Shown here piece by piece: positions 7,819-15,106 of a stretch of 39,260 nt of DNA. The stretch is from positions 1 through 39,260 of the forward strand of contig JAMCYV010000014.1 in assembly GCA_023473595.1 (NCBI GenBank), written 5' to 3'. Made by a program: the position numbers and the translations under genes. Position 1 is the stretch's first letter; every line of letters starts with the position of its first letter. The DNA comes from Patescibacteria group bacterium. GTDB taxonomy: Bacteria > Patescibacteriota > CPR2 > UBA1875 > JAMCYV01. The notes under the pieces are model-generated. The model ran no database searches, was not told the DNA's origin, and saw nothing but the letters and a program-made list of their open reading frames with translations.

Positions 7819-7847
7819 TAGCATTCTCTTATCAACCTATAATTCAT
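7818..7847 (-). CDS. Nine-codon leader ORF of the small-protein operon
   Basis: ATG at 7847 with a good Shine-Dalgarno AAGGAG 5 nt upstream encodes MNYRLIREC and then stops at TAA (7820-7818), overlapping the next ATG by one base. It has the best ribosome-binding site at the head of the cluster. It may load ribosomes for the downstream genes or act as an attenuating leader peptide. The function is inferred from position only. A TATTAT at 7875-7870 is a possible -10 box. Confidence 0.4.
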   Translation of the reverse strand: MNYRLIREC

Positions 7848-7926
7848 AAATTCTCCTTTTTATTTTAAAATAATAGAAAGACGATTAGATTTTATTTAGC
7901 AAATTTACAAATTAAACCCCTCAACC

Positions 7927-7955
7927 TTGACAACTAGACTAGCATTTGCTATCCT
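7927..7955 (+). promoter_or_regulatory. Consensus sigma-70 promoter upstream of a putative small RNA
   Basis: A consensus TTGACA (7927-7932), a spacer of exactly 17 bp and TATCCT (7950-7955). Predicted transcription starts near 7961. No coding region follows before a terminator at 8045-8072. Confidence 0.65.
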
Positions 7956-7960
7956 TAGTC

Positions 7961-8073
7961 TACTTATAGGGAACGGCGCTATGTAAAAATAGTCGCCCCA
8001 GAGGGGGAAAGACCTTCCCTCTCGGTATGATCAAGAAAGCTAGAGGGCCTTGAGACTTCAAGGTCCTTTTTTG
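7961..8073 (+). ncRNA. Putative structured small RNA of about 113 nt, family not recognised
   Basis: Between a consensus promoter and an intrinsic terminator lies a short, GC-richer segment without an ORF. It can fold into three hairpins. The first is GGCG-CUAU/AUAG-CGCC with one bulged U (about 7975-7997). The second is AGAGGG/CCCUCU (about 8002-8025). The third is the terminator. I do not see the SRP RNA GGAAG loop, a T-box AGGGUGG element, or tmRNA and RNase P features. It ends about 70 nt before serS, so it could be a stand-alone RNA or a terminated leader of serS. The promoter-plus-terminator layout favours an independent RNA. Confidence 0.55.
8045..8072 (+). terminator. Intrinsic terminator of the putative small RNA
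   Basis: A 9-bp stem GGGCCTTGA/TCAAGGTCC (one G-U pair) with loop GACT is followed by six Ts at 8067-8072. Confidence 0.8.
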
Positions 8074-8145
8074 TATTATTCCAAAATTTGCATTTTTCGG
8101 TTATACTTATTGTTAATTGCTAATTATTAATTGTTAATTACTGCC

Positions 8146-9402
8146 ATGTTAGATATAAATTTTATTAGAGAAAATAAAGAAATTGTTGAAAAATCCGCTA
8201 AAGACAAAGGCTTTAGAGTTGATATTGATAAATTAATTAAGATAGATGATAGGAGACGAAAGCTCCTTACCGAGATTGAGAATTTGAGGACTGAACAAAA
8301 TAAGATTTCTAAAGGAATAAAAGGCAAGCCTGACAAAGCACAAATAGAAAAATCAAAAAAGATAAAAAAGGAGCAGGAAAAGCTTTTGCCAGAAATTAAA
8401 AAGGTTGAAGAAGATTTTAATCAACTTATGCTTCTGGTTCCTAATATACCAAGCAAAGATACACCCGTCGGCCCGGACGAAAATTCAAATAAAGAAGTGA
8501 AAAAATGGGGGAATATTCCTAAGTTTGATTTCCCGATCAAAGACCATCTGGATCTGGGAATTCAAAATGACTTAATTGACATTGAAAGGGCAGTCAAATT
8601 AGCCGGCACGAGAAGCTATTTCCTAAAAAATGATTTAGTACTCTTTGAGAACGCCGTTTTGAGATTCGCTTTGGATACCCTTAAAAAAGAAGGATTTCAA
8701 ATATTTAATCCACCGGTTCTTCTAAACCGGCAAGCTTTTATAGGAACTGGCTTTTTTCCAACCTACAGCGAAGATATTTACAAGGTTGAAGGAGAAGAGT
8801 ATTACCTGGCAGGAACAGCTGAAGTGCCGGTAGCTTCCTATTATAGTAATGAAACTTTAGGCGAGCATGAGCTACCGAAGCTTATGGCTGGGATTTCAAG
8901 CTGTTTTAGAAAAGAAGTCGGCACATACGGCAAAGACACTAGAGGAGTTTTCAGACTTCACCAGTTTAATAAGGTAGAGCAAGTGGTCATTTCAAAGCCG
9001 GAAGAAGCAGAAAAATATTTCAATTTTATCCTTGAAACAGCAGAAAAAATATTAAAAGCTTTAGAAATTCCTTATAGAGTAATGCAGCTCTCAACCGGCG
9101 AAATGGGCTTCCCGCAATATAAAAAGTATGATATCGAGTGCTGGGTCCCGTCGCAAAAGAAATATAGAGAAACCCATAGTTGTTCAAATGATACCGATTT
9201 TCAAGCCCGAAGGTTAAATATTAAATATCGAAGTGAGAATGGTGAGAAGGAGTATGTTTATACTCTTAATAATACCGCTATTGCTACGCCTCGAATTTTA
9301 ATCCCGCTTCTGGAACTCAATCAGCAAAAAGATGGTAGTATTAAGACCCCCAAAGTGCTACAACCCTATATGAACGGACAAAAGGAAATAAGAAATCAAT
9401 AA
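8146..9402 (+). CDS. serS: Serine--tRNA ligase
   Basis: A 418-residue class II synthetase. The N-terminal coiled-coil arm (about 28-105, LRTEQNKISK and KIKKEQEKL) binds the long variable arm of tRNA-Ser. The catalytic core shows AGTAEVPVA, motif 2 FRKEVGTYGKDTRGVFRLHQF and motif 3 with TATPRILIPLLE. Motif 3 has ATPR where many homologs have AxGR, a mild variation. The ATG at 8146 (MLDINFIREN) is preferred over a TTG 15 nt upstream because it matches the family start. No Shine-Dalgarno is visible, and TTAATT ends 6 nt upstream, so a leaderless start is possible. The 3' neighbour is hpf. Confidence 0.95.
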   Translation: MLDINFIRENKEIVEKSAKDKGFRVDIDKLIKIDDRRRKLLTEIENLRTEQNKISKGIKGKPDKAQIEKSKKIKKEQEKLLPEIKKVEEDFNQLMLLVPNIPSKDTPVGPDENSNKEVKKWGNIPKFDFPIKDHLDLGIQNDLIDIERAVKLAGTRSYFLKNDLVLFENAVLRFALDTLKKEGFQIFNPPVLLNRQAFIGTGFFPTYSEDIYKVEGEEYYLAGTAEVPVASYYSNETLGEHELPKLMAGISSCFRKEVGTYGKDTRGVFRLHQFNKVEQVVISKPEEAEKYFNFILETAEKILKALEIPYRVMQLSTGEMGFPQYKKYDIECWVPSQKKYRETHSCSNDTDFQARRLNIKYRSENGEKEYVYTLNNTAIATPRILIPLLELNQQKDGSIKTPKVLQPYMNGQKEIRNQ

Positions 9403-9463
9403 GAATAGGGATTCATTCGTAATATTTGTAGGATTAGTATAAGATTAGTAAATTCGTTGTCAT

Positions 9464-9838
9464 ATGAACATAGATATCACTGCTAGGAAATTTAAATTAA
9501 CCCCATCCATTGAGACTTATGCAAATGAAAAAGTCTCAAAGCTTTCAAAATTTCAGTCAAATATTACAGAGATTCGTGTAATTTTAGAGGTTGACGACGG
9601 CCACCATAGGCATGGCAGAAACAACGGCTGTGAAATTATTATCCATACGCCTCGTGAACATAAGGAATTTTTTGCTAGGACCTGGACTGATGATATGCAT
9701 AAGTCAATCAACCAAGCTGTTTCAGAAATGGAAAAAGAACTTATGACTCATAAGGGCAAACATTTGGTGATTGATCATGAAGAAATTAGGGCTGAAAAAA
9801 TGGAAATTCCAGAAGTTGGACCAGAAGAGGAAGAATAA
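9464..9838 (+). CDS. hpf: Ribosome hibernation-promoting factor / RaiA family (short form)
   Basis: A 124-residue HPF/RaiA protein starting MNIDITARKFKLTPSIETYANEKVSKL, with the beta-alpha-beta-beta-beta-alpha core and a typical TWTDDMHKSINQAVSEMEKEL helix. It binds the 30S decoding site and inactivates ribosomes during stress. It lacks the C-terminal dimerisation domain of long HPF, so it should act as a short form; the tail is acidic. A TATAAG box lies at 9438-9443 and no clear Shine-Dalgarno is seen. It sits 12 nt before secA, the same neighbour as in Bacillus subtilis. Confidence 0.92.
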   Translation: MNIDITARKFKLTPSIETYANEKVSKLSKFQSNITEIRVILEVDDGHHRHGRNNGCEIIIHTPREHKEFFARTWTDDMHKSINQAVSEMEKELMTHKGKHLVIDHEEIRAEKMEIPEVGPEEEE

Positions 9839-9850
9839 TTTTTTAATTTT

Positions 9851-12541
9851 ATGGCTTTTTTAAAGAAAATATTTGGCGACTCTAATTTAAGAGTGATAGG
9901 TAAGCTAAAACCTCTTGTTGAAGAGACTAATTCTAAGGAAAAAGAGATCTCCAAGCTTTCCGATAGCTCCCTTAAGGCCAAAACAACAGAATTTAGGGAA
10001 AAAATAAAGAAAGCAACTGAAAAAGTTTCCCAAGATGATGAAAAAAGAAAAATTGAAGGAAAAATTTTAAATGATATTTTACCAGATGCCTTTGCTTGCA
10101 CTAGAGAAGCAGGGAAAAGAACCCTTAAGCAAAGGCACTTCGATGTTCAACTCATAGGCGGAATTGCCCTTCACCAAGGCAAAATCGCTGAGATGAAGAC
10201 TGGAGAAGGTAAAACCTTGGTCGCTACTTTAGCAGTTTACTTAAATGCCCTCCCTGGAAGAGGCGTTCATGTCGTTACCGTAAATGATTATCTTGCCAAA
10301 AGAGACGCTGGATGGATGGGAAGAATTTATGACGCTTTAGGGCTTATAGTCGGTTGCATTGTCCACGAACAAGCTTTTATTTTTGATAAGAATTACAAAA
10401 ATGAGAATACCCTCGATGAAAGAGAAGAAAATCTAAGGCCGGTAAGCCGAAAAGAAGCTTACGATGCAGACATTACTTATGGCACTAATAATGAATTTGG
10501 TTTTGATTATTTGAAAGACAATATGGTCCAAAACTTAGGCCAGATGGTTCAAAGAGGCCATAACTTTGCCATAGTTGATGAAGTCGATTCAATTTTGATT
10601 GACGAGGCGAGGACTCCTCTTATTATTTCTCAACCGGCCGAAGAATCAACCGACAAGTACTACCAATTTGCCCAAATTGCTAAAAATTTGAAGGAAGAAG
10701 TAGACTATGAAATCGACGAGAAAATGAATGCAGTCGCTTTGACCGATGAAGGAATTAGAAAAATCGAAAGGGTTTTGGGTGTTCAAAATATTTACGAAGA
10801 GAGAGGGATTGACGAGGTTCATCATATAGAACAAGCCCTAAAAGCCCATGCTCTTTTTAAATTAGATAAAGACTATGTAGTACGAGATGGCGAAGTAATA
10901 ATTGTTGATGAATTTACTGGAAGACTTATGCCGGGAAGAAGATATTCCGAGGGGCTTCACCAAGCCATAGAAGCCAAAGAAGGCGTTGAGATAAAGAGAG
11001 AAAGTTTGACACTAGCTACGATTTCTTTCCAGAACTATTTCAGAATGTATTCCAAACTTGCGGGAATGACAGGAACTGCAGAAACAGAAGCTGAAGAATT
11101 TCAAAAAATTTACAAATTGGAAGTTTTAGTTATTCCGACAAACAAATCGATGATTAGAAAAGACCAAAACGATGTTATTTATAAAAATGAAGAGGCCAAA
11201 TTTAAAGCAGTTGTCGAAAAAATAAAAGAACTCAATAAAAATGGCCAGCCAGTTTTGGTAGGTACGGTTTCAATAGAAAAAAATGAGATTCTTTCAAACC
11301 TTCTTAGAAGAGAAGGAATAAAACATGAGCTTTTGAATGCTAAAAACCACGAAAAAGAAGCAATTATCATCTCTAAAGCCGGCCAAAAAGGCGCCGTAAC
11401 CGTAGCCACCAATATGGCAGGAAGAGGGACAGACATCGTCCTTGGAGATGGAATTGCTGGCTTAGGCGGACTTTTCGTCATAGGAACAGAAAGACATGAG
11501 GCAAGAAGAATCGACAATCAGCTTAGGGGCAGAAGCGGCCGCCAAGGCGATCCGGGATTCAGCCAATTCTATATTTCTTTGGATGATGATCTAATGAGAA
11601 TATTCGGCTCTGACAGGGTAAAAGCAATGATGGAAAGATTAGGGCTCCCTGAAAATAGACCGATAGAGCATCCTTTTATCAGCAAATCTCTTGAATCCGC
11701 TCAAAGAAGAGTGGAGGGCCATAACTTTGATATTAGAAAAAACTTGGTTGAATATGATGATGTTATGAATAAGCAAAGAGAGATTATTTATAAGAAGAGA
11801 AGATTAATTCTAGAAAGTGAATTCGATGAGAAAACCCAAGAAGAGGTTAAGGAAGAATTCCTTGAGATGATAAGAAATGAAATTCGCCTTATTATTGACA
11901 GCCATACCAATGTCCAAACAGGAGAGATTGAAACTGAAGATGCTTGGAATACCCTAAATTCTATCCTTCCTTTACCAGAAGATCTAAAAAAAGAAATAGG
12001 AAAGCTTGATTCAGAGAATGCCAAAGAAAAACTTATCAAACTCTTCGAGGAAGCTTATGAAAAGAAAGAAAAAGAGACCGGCAAGGAGCTTATGAGAATC
12101 TTAGAAAGAGCCGTTTACCTTAGAACCATCGATATGCTTTGGATCGATCATCTTGATATTATGACTCACCTTAGAGAGGGGATCGGTCTAAGGGGGTATG
12201 CTCAAAGAGATCCTTTAATTGAGTATAAAAAAGAATCCTATAATATGTTCCAGACCCTTCTTTTAGGCATTAGAAAAGAAATTGTCTATAACGTTTTCAA
12301 AGTCCAAATCCAAGCAAATCCTTTGCCGGAAGAAATAGAACAACAATCGGCAAACAGTAAACAAGAAACAGTAAATAAAAGTTTAAATGATAATAAAACT
12401 AATAATTCACCTGATTTATTAAAAGAAAAACCTACTAAACAATTAACTGATCAACCAATTAACCCCAAAAATAAAGTCGGCCGCAATGATCCCTGCCCTT
12501 GTGGTAGCGGGAAGAAATATAAGAAGTGCTGCGGCAAGTAA
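9851..12541 (+). CDS. secA: Preprotein translocase ATPase SecA
   Basis: An 896-residue motor that drives proteins through SecYEG. Walker A is MKTGEGKT (115-122). Walker B and following are [19 protein letters not shown], the second helicase lobe carries NMAGRGTDI and [13 protein letters not shown], and the helical scaffold is full length. The C-terminus ends in the zinc-binding SEC-C motif [18 protein letters not shown] after a low-complexity linker rich in N, K and T. The signature residues I can see are intact. It lies 12 nt after hpf and is probably co-transcribed. The signal-peptide proteins of the next 4 kb are expected clients. Confidence 0.97.
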   Translation: MAFLKKIFGDSNLRVIGKLKPLVEETNSKEKEISKLSDSSLKAKTTEFREKIKKATEKVSQDDEKRKIEGKILNDILPDAFACTREAGKRTLKQRHFDVQLIGGIALHQGKIAEMKTGEGKTLVATLAVYLNALPGRGVHVVTVNDYLAKRDAGWMGRIYDALGLIVGCIVHEQAFIFDKNYKNENTLDEREENLRPVSRKEAYDADITYGTNNEFGFDYLKDNMVQNLGQMVQRGHNFAIVDEVDSILIDEARTPLIISQPAEESTDKYYQFAQIAKNLKEEVDYEIDEKMNAVALTDEGIRKIERVLGVQNIYEERGIDEVHHIEQALKAHALFKLDKDYVVRDGEVIIVDEFTGRLMPGRRYSEGLHQAIEAKEGVEIKRESLTLATISFQNYFRMYSKLAGMTGTAETEAEEFQKIYKLEVLVIPTNKSMIRKDQNDVIYKNEEAKFKAVVEKIKELNKNGQPVLVGTVSIEKNEILSNLLRREGIKHELLNAKNHEKEAIIISKAGQKGAVTVATNMAGRGTDIVLGDGIAGLGGLFVIGTERHEARRIDNQLRGRSGRQGDPGFSQFYISLDDDLMRIFGSDRVKAMMERLGLPENRPIEHPFISKSLESAQRRVEGHNFDIRKNLVEYDDVMNKQREIIYKKRRLILESEFDEKTQEEVKEEFLEMIRNEIRLIIDSHTNVQTGEIETEDAWNTLNSILPLPEDLKKEIGKLDSENAKEKLIKLFEEAYEKKEKETGKELMRILERAVYLRTIDMLWIDHLDIMTHLREGIGLRGYAQRDPLIEYKKESYNMFQTLLLGIRKEIVYNVFKVQIQANPLPEEIEQQSANSKQETVNKSLNDNKTNNSPDLLKEKPTKQLTDQPINPKNKVGRNDPCPCGSGKKYKKCCGK

Positions 12542-12559
12542 AATGCCTATTTGAAAGTG

Positions 12560-12588
12560 TTGTATTTTAGCGATTAGTCTGATATAAT
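12560..12588 (+). promoter_or_regulatory. Sigma-70 promoter for the 104-aa orphan gene
   Basis: TTGTAT (12560-12565), a 17-bp spacer and a perfect TATAAT (12583-12588), followed by TTTAGGTG at the expected start. The leader is about 70 nt. The TTGTAT box and TTTAGGTG also occur in the promoter of the orphan at 2345. Confidence 0.65.
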
Positions 12589-12662
12589 TTAGGTGCAATT
12601 TTCGAGCTAGTCCTTTAAAATTACAATATTACTTTAGATGCTTAGAAAGAGGGTGTTATTGT

Positions 12663-12977
12663 ATGGCCACCGTTGAGTCCTTAGCTTCAATGTCTGCCGA
12701 TGAATTACCGAGTGAGAATGTGTTAATCAAGATGCTATATGGAGAATTATGGAAACTCTTCGTTAAGCAGGATGTATCGATCCAAGAATTCGACACGATA
12801 CTCAATCCAGCAGGCGCAGTAGGGGCCGACCCGTCGCGGGTAGAGGTAACGCTTGATCGAAGGTTTCTAATGGTTTACCAATTGCTACTCGAAGCAATCC
12901 GCGATGATTCCGAAATAGGCGAAAAAGCTGGCATACTCTTAGTGAAATACCTAAGGTACATAGAACATGATCTTTAA
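12663..12977 (+). CDS. Orphan 104-residue protein, unknown function
   Basis: I do not recognise this protein. It is 104 residues, acidic, without signal peptide or membrane helix, and probably helical in its second half (FLMVYQLLLEAIRDDSE and LLVKYLRYIEHDL). Translation is supported by AAGAGGGTG about 8 nt before the ATG. The unit is self-contained, with consensus promoter, leader and terminator (12995-13025). It separates secA from the surface-protein island. Its base composition is more GC-rich than secA, which may reflect different expression or ancestry. Confidence 0.65.
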   Translation: MATVESLASMSADELPSENVLIKMLYGELWKLFVKQDVSIQEFDTILNPAGAVGADPSRVEVTLDRRFLMVYQLLLEAIRDDSEIGEKAGILLVKYLRYIEHDL

Positions 12978-12994
12978 ATTAAATAAGGGGGACT

Positions 12995-13025
12995 AGACTC
13001 TCACAATAATGGGAGTCTTTCTCTT
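12995..13025 (+). terminator. Intrinsic terminator after the 104-aa orphan
   Basis: Stem AGACTC/GAGTCT, extendable to 8 bp with one G-U pair, with a loop around TCACAATAATGG, then TTTCTCTT. Confidence 0.65.
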
Positions 13026-13034
13026 ATAAAAATA

Positions 13035-13063
13035 TTGACTTTAGATATTGCTTAAGCTATAAT
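13035..13063 (+). promoter_or_regulatory. Sigma-70 promoter of the LPVTG surface-protein gene
   Basis: TTGACT (13035-13040), a 17-bp spacer and TATAAT (13058-13063). The ATG follows 17 nt later, giving a leader of about 10 nt with no clear Shine-Dalgarno. Confidence 0.7.
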
Positions 13064-13080
13064 TCTCCTAAAGAAAAAAT

Positions 13081-14130
13081 ATGAGAAAGAATTTACTGAG
13101 GGTATTTATTACCCTTTTTCTGTTTTCTAGTTTAATAACTATCCCGAAGGTAATGGCTGAAGCCAGAGACTATGATACAAACGCCATCATTTATGGCGGG
13201 GCTTATTCTATAGATGAATTAAACCAAAAGATAAACTTTGGCTCTGGACCAAATGCAGGCGCCGGAGTATACGGAAGCTGGCAAGCCCCTGGAGACGTCA
13301 AATACTTCTATAATGGACTTGGAATTTTCCAAGACCAGTTCCTAGGGCTTGGCGACGGCTTTGTACATAGCAACGGCACGGTAACTTTAGCTGGTAAGAA
13401 TGTAGCTACAGATGTGCTCTCTGCCGGTCGAGAATTTATGCCTGGCTCCACCCAAGATACTAGGTTCGCTGCTACTATTTGGTGGAGATCACCAAGTATA
13501 AGCTTCGCTTCAAGCAGCATTCCTGCATTTATTTATTTAGACGAGGATGGCAATTTTGCTTATGCAATTATTAAATCTTGCGGCAACCCTGTAATGAAGT
13601 GGCCTTTATACTTTGAAAAAAAGAAGGTTATTCCTAAATTCAAAATAGTTATCCATAAATTTGAAGATTTAAACGCTAATAATCAAAAAGAGGACAACGA
13701 AAATCCGATGAAAGATATTGAATTTACTCTAGAAGGGAATGGAATTAAACTTACAAAGAAAACTGATGCAAATGGAATTATAGAATTTACGGATCTTATA
13801 GAAGGAAATTACGCTCTAAAAGAAACTCCAATAAGCGGATGGCAAGCTATAGGGGATATTAAAATAAACATTAGTGGCCAAGATACACTGGTATTTATTG
13901 GAAATAGAAGGCTCCCGAAGCCGGTAGAAAAAAAGACGATTGAGGTAAAGGAAAAAACAGTCTTTGTTCCTAAAACGGAAGTTGTAGAAAAGAAAGTAGA
14001 AGTCCCTGTAGTAAAAACTCAAACTCTTCCTGTTACAGGCGCTCCTGAAACATTTGCTTCATTTTCTTTACTCTCACTGGGAACCAGCGCTTTATATTAT
14101 ATAAAGAGCCGAAAACTTTTGAAGAAATAA
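13081..14130 (+). CDS. Secreted LPVTG-type surface protein with a novel N-terminal domain and a SdrD-B-like domain
   Basis: A 349-residue sortase substrate. It has a signal peptide (1-26, cleavage near VMAEA) and an unrecognised domain (about 28-171) ending in AIIKSCGNPV. A SdrD-B/Cna-B-like beta domain follows (about 188-272, KFEDLNANNQKEDNENP, then TDANGIIEFTDLIEGNYALKE). A linker rich in K, V, E and P leads to LPVTG at 316-320, a hydrophobic helix and a basic tail KSRKLLKK. This is a complete cell-wall sorting signal. The N-terminal domain recurs in the protein at 15107, which has the variant signal LPQAG. The likely anchoring enzyme is the sortase at 33602. The role could be adhesion to a host cell, but that is inference. 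Confidence 0.82.
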   Translation: MRKNLLRVFITLFLFSSLITIPKVMAEARDYDTNAIIYGGAYSIDELNQKINFGSGPNAGAGVYGSWQAPGDVKYFYNGLGIFQDQFLGLGDGFVHSNGTVTLAGKNVATDVLSAGREFMPGSTQDTRFAATIWWRSPSISFASSSIPAFIYLDEDGNFAYAIIKSCGNPVMKWPLYFEKKKVIPKFKIVIHKFEDLNANNQKEDNENPMKDIEFTLEGNGIKLTKKTDANGIIEFTDLIEGNYALKETPISGWQAIGDIKINISGQDTLVFIGNRRLPKPVEKKTIEVKEKTVFVPKTEVVEKKVEVPVVKTQTLPVTGAPETFASFSLLSLGTSALYYIKSRKLLKK

Positions 14131-14150
14131 ACTAAATATAATTTAGCTCG

Positions 14151-14179
14151 AAAAAATGCCCATCTTAAGGGCATTTTTT
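14151..14179 (+). terminator. Intrinsic terminator after the LPVTG gene
   Basis: Perfect 11-bp stem AAAAAATGCCC/GGGCATTTTTT with a 7-nt loop. The T-tract is part of the stem, so it could work in both directions. Confidence 0.8.
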
Positions 14180-14337
14180 CTTTAAAAACCCTTAAGCTTA
14201 TTATTCAGACAATAACATTGGCGGATTGATTTCTTTTTTTGGATCTAAATCCAATGTTCTCTTGTCTTTTATTTAATATTATTCAAATTGGCTACCAGAT
14301 AAGCAGTACCTCATACCTATAAAGGGAGGGAATATTC

Positions 14338-15018
14338 TTGAGTGTAAAGGAAATCTTCTCAAGAAGTTCTGTCGAATCCGGGATAAAGAAGCTGCAAGAT
14401 TATGCGAATCAAACCGGAGAGAACGGCGAAAAGCGACTCGACTGGAAGAAGATCAGCCTCATCGTCGCAATGGTAACCGGACTTGCCTTAACCGTTACAA
14501 CGGTTGTCATCATGGCCACTGGAGTACTCTCAAGCAGGAGCAATTTCTCGGTCGAGCCTGGTCGTCTGCCTGGACAAAAACAAGCACAAACTGCTCCTGA
14601 ACAGTCTCCTAAAGATCAACCGGGAACTCCGCCGCAAGTCGAGGCTCAAACACAACCCGATTCCGCTCCAAGTCCCGAACCTGAAAGCAGTTCTGAAGCT
14701 GCCCCCGAAGGTTCTTGGGAACCACAATCTCGCGAATCTATCGGCCAAGGCGGCTCGTCGAGTACTGGGAGTGGGCCAACGGCAATAGTACCACCAGTCG
14801 CACCGCCATCTCCGACAATCGAGATTCCAAGTCCAAGCCAGCCGTCTCCGGGAACACCATCGCCTTCGCCCGATTCGGAAATAGGAAGTTCAGGTCCTGG
14901 AATGAGGTTTGACCCCTATACCGATCCGGAGCACGGAACAAATGACACAAGGCCGCCTAGCGAAAACGACGGCACCGGCAATCTCTTGCCGGAAGTGCCT
15001 GACGTCGAGATCAAATAA
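14338..15018 (+). CDS. Single-pass membrane protein with long Pro/Ser-rich disordered exterior
   Basis: A 226-residue protein that I do not recognise. Residues 1-35 are charged and probably cytoplasmic. Residues about 39-62 (ISLIVAMVTGLALTVTTVVI) form one membrane helix. The rest is a low-complexity region of P, S, Q, E, G and T with no cysteines. The start is TTG at 14338, with AAAGGGAGGG 7 nt upstream. The C-terminus LPEVPDVEIK has no sorting signal. GC content is clearly higher than in the flanking genes. It sits between the two sortase-substrate genes, so a cell-surface spacer or stalk role is plausible. A perfect hairpin follows the stop. Confidence 0.68.
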   Translation: MSVKEIFSRSSVESGIKKLQDYANQTGENGEKRLDWKKISLIVAMVTGLALTVTTVVIMATGVLSSRSNFSVEPGRLPGQKQAQTAPEQSPKDQPGTPPQVEAQTQPDSAPSPEPESSSEAAPEGSWEPQSRESIGQGGSSSTGSGPTAIVPPVAPPSPTIEIPSPSQPSPGTPSPSPDSEIGSSGPGMRFDPYTDPEHGTNDTRPPSENDGTGNLLPEVPDVEIK

Positions 15019-15034
15019 CTGGTAGCCATCTATA

Positions 15035-15059
15035 GAGAGGCAGGTAGCCCCTGCCTCTC
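15035..15059 (+). other. Strong hairpin after the Pro/Ser-rich gene
   Basis: Perfect 10-bp stem GAGAGGCAGG/CCTGCCTCTC with a 5-nt loop, 17 nt after the stop codon. No T-tract follows, so it is either an mRNA 3'-end stabiliser or an atypical terminator. Confidence 0.55.
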
Positions 15060-15106
15060 GCCTCCAATATTTCAAAGTAGATTATATTTATTATTAAAAC
15101 CAGAGA

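Noticed and set aside
7961-8145. T-box or other known riboswitch controlling serS
   Set aside because: No T-box AGGGUGG element or specifier stem is seen, and the terminator is followed by another 70 nt before serS with a possible separate -10 box.
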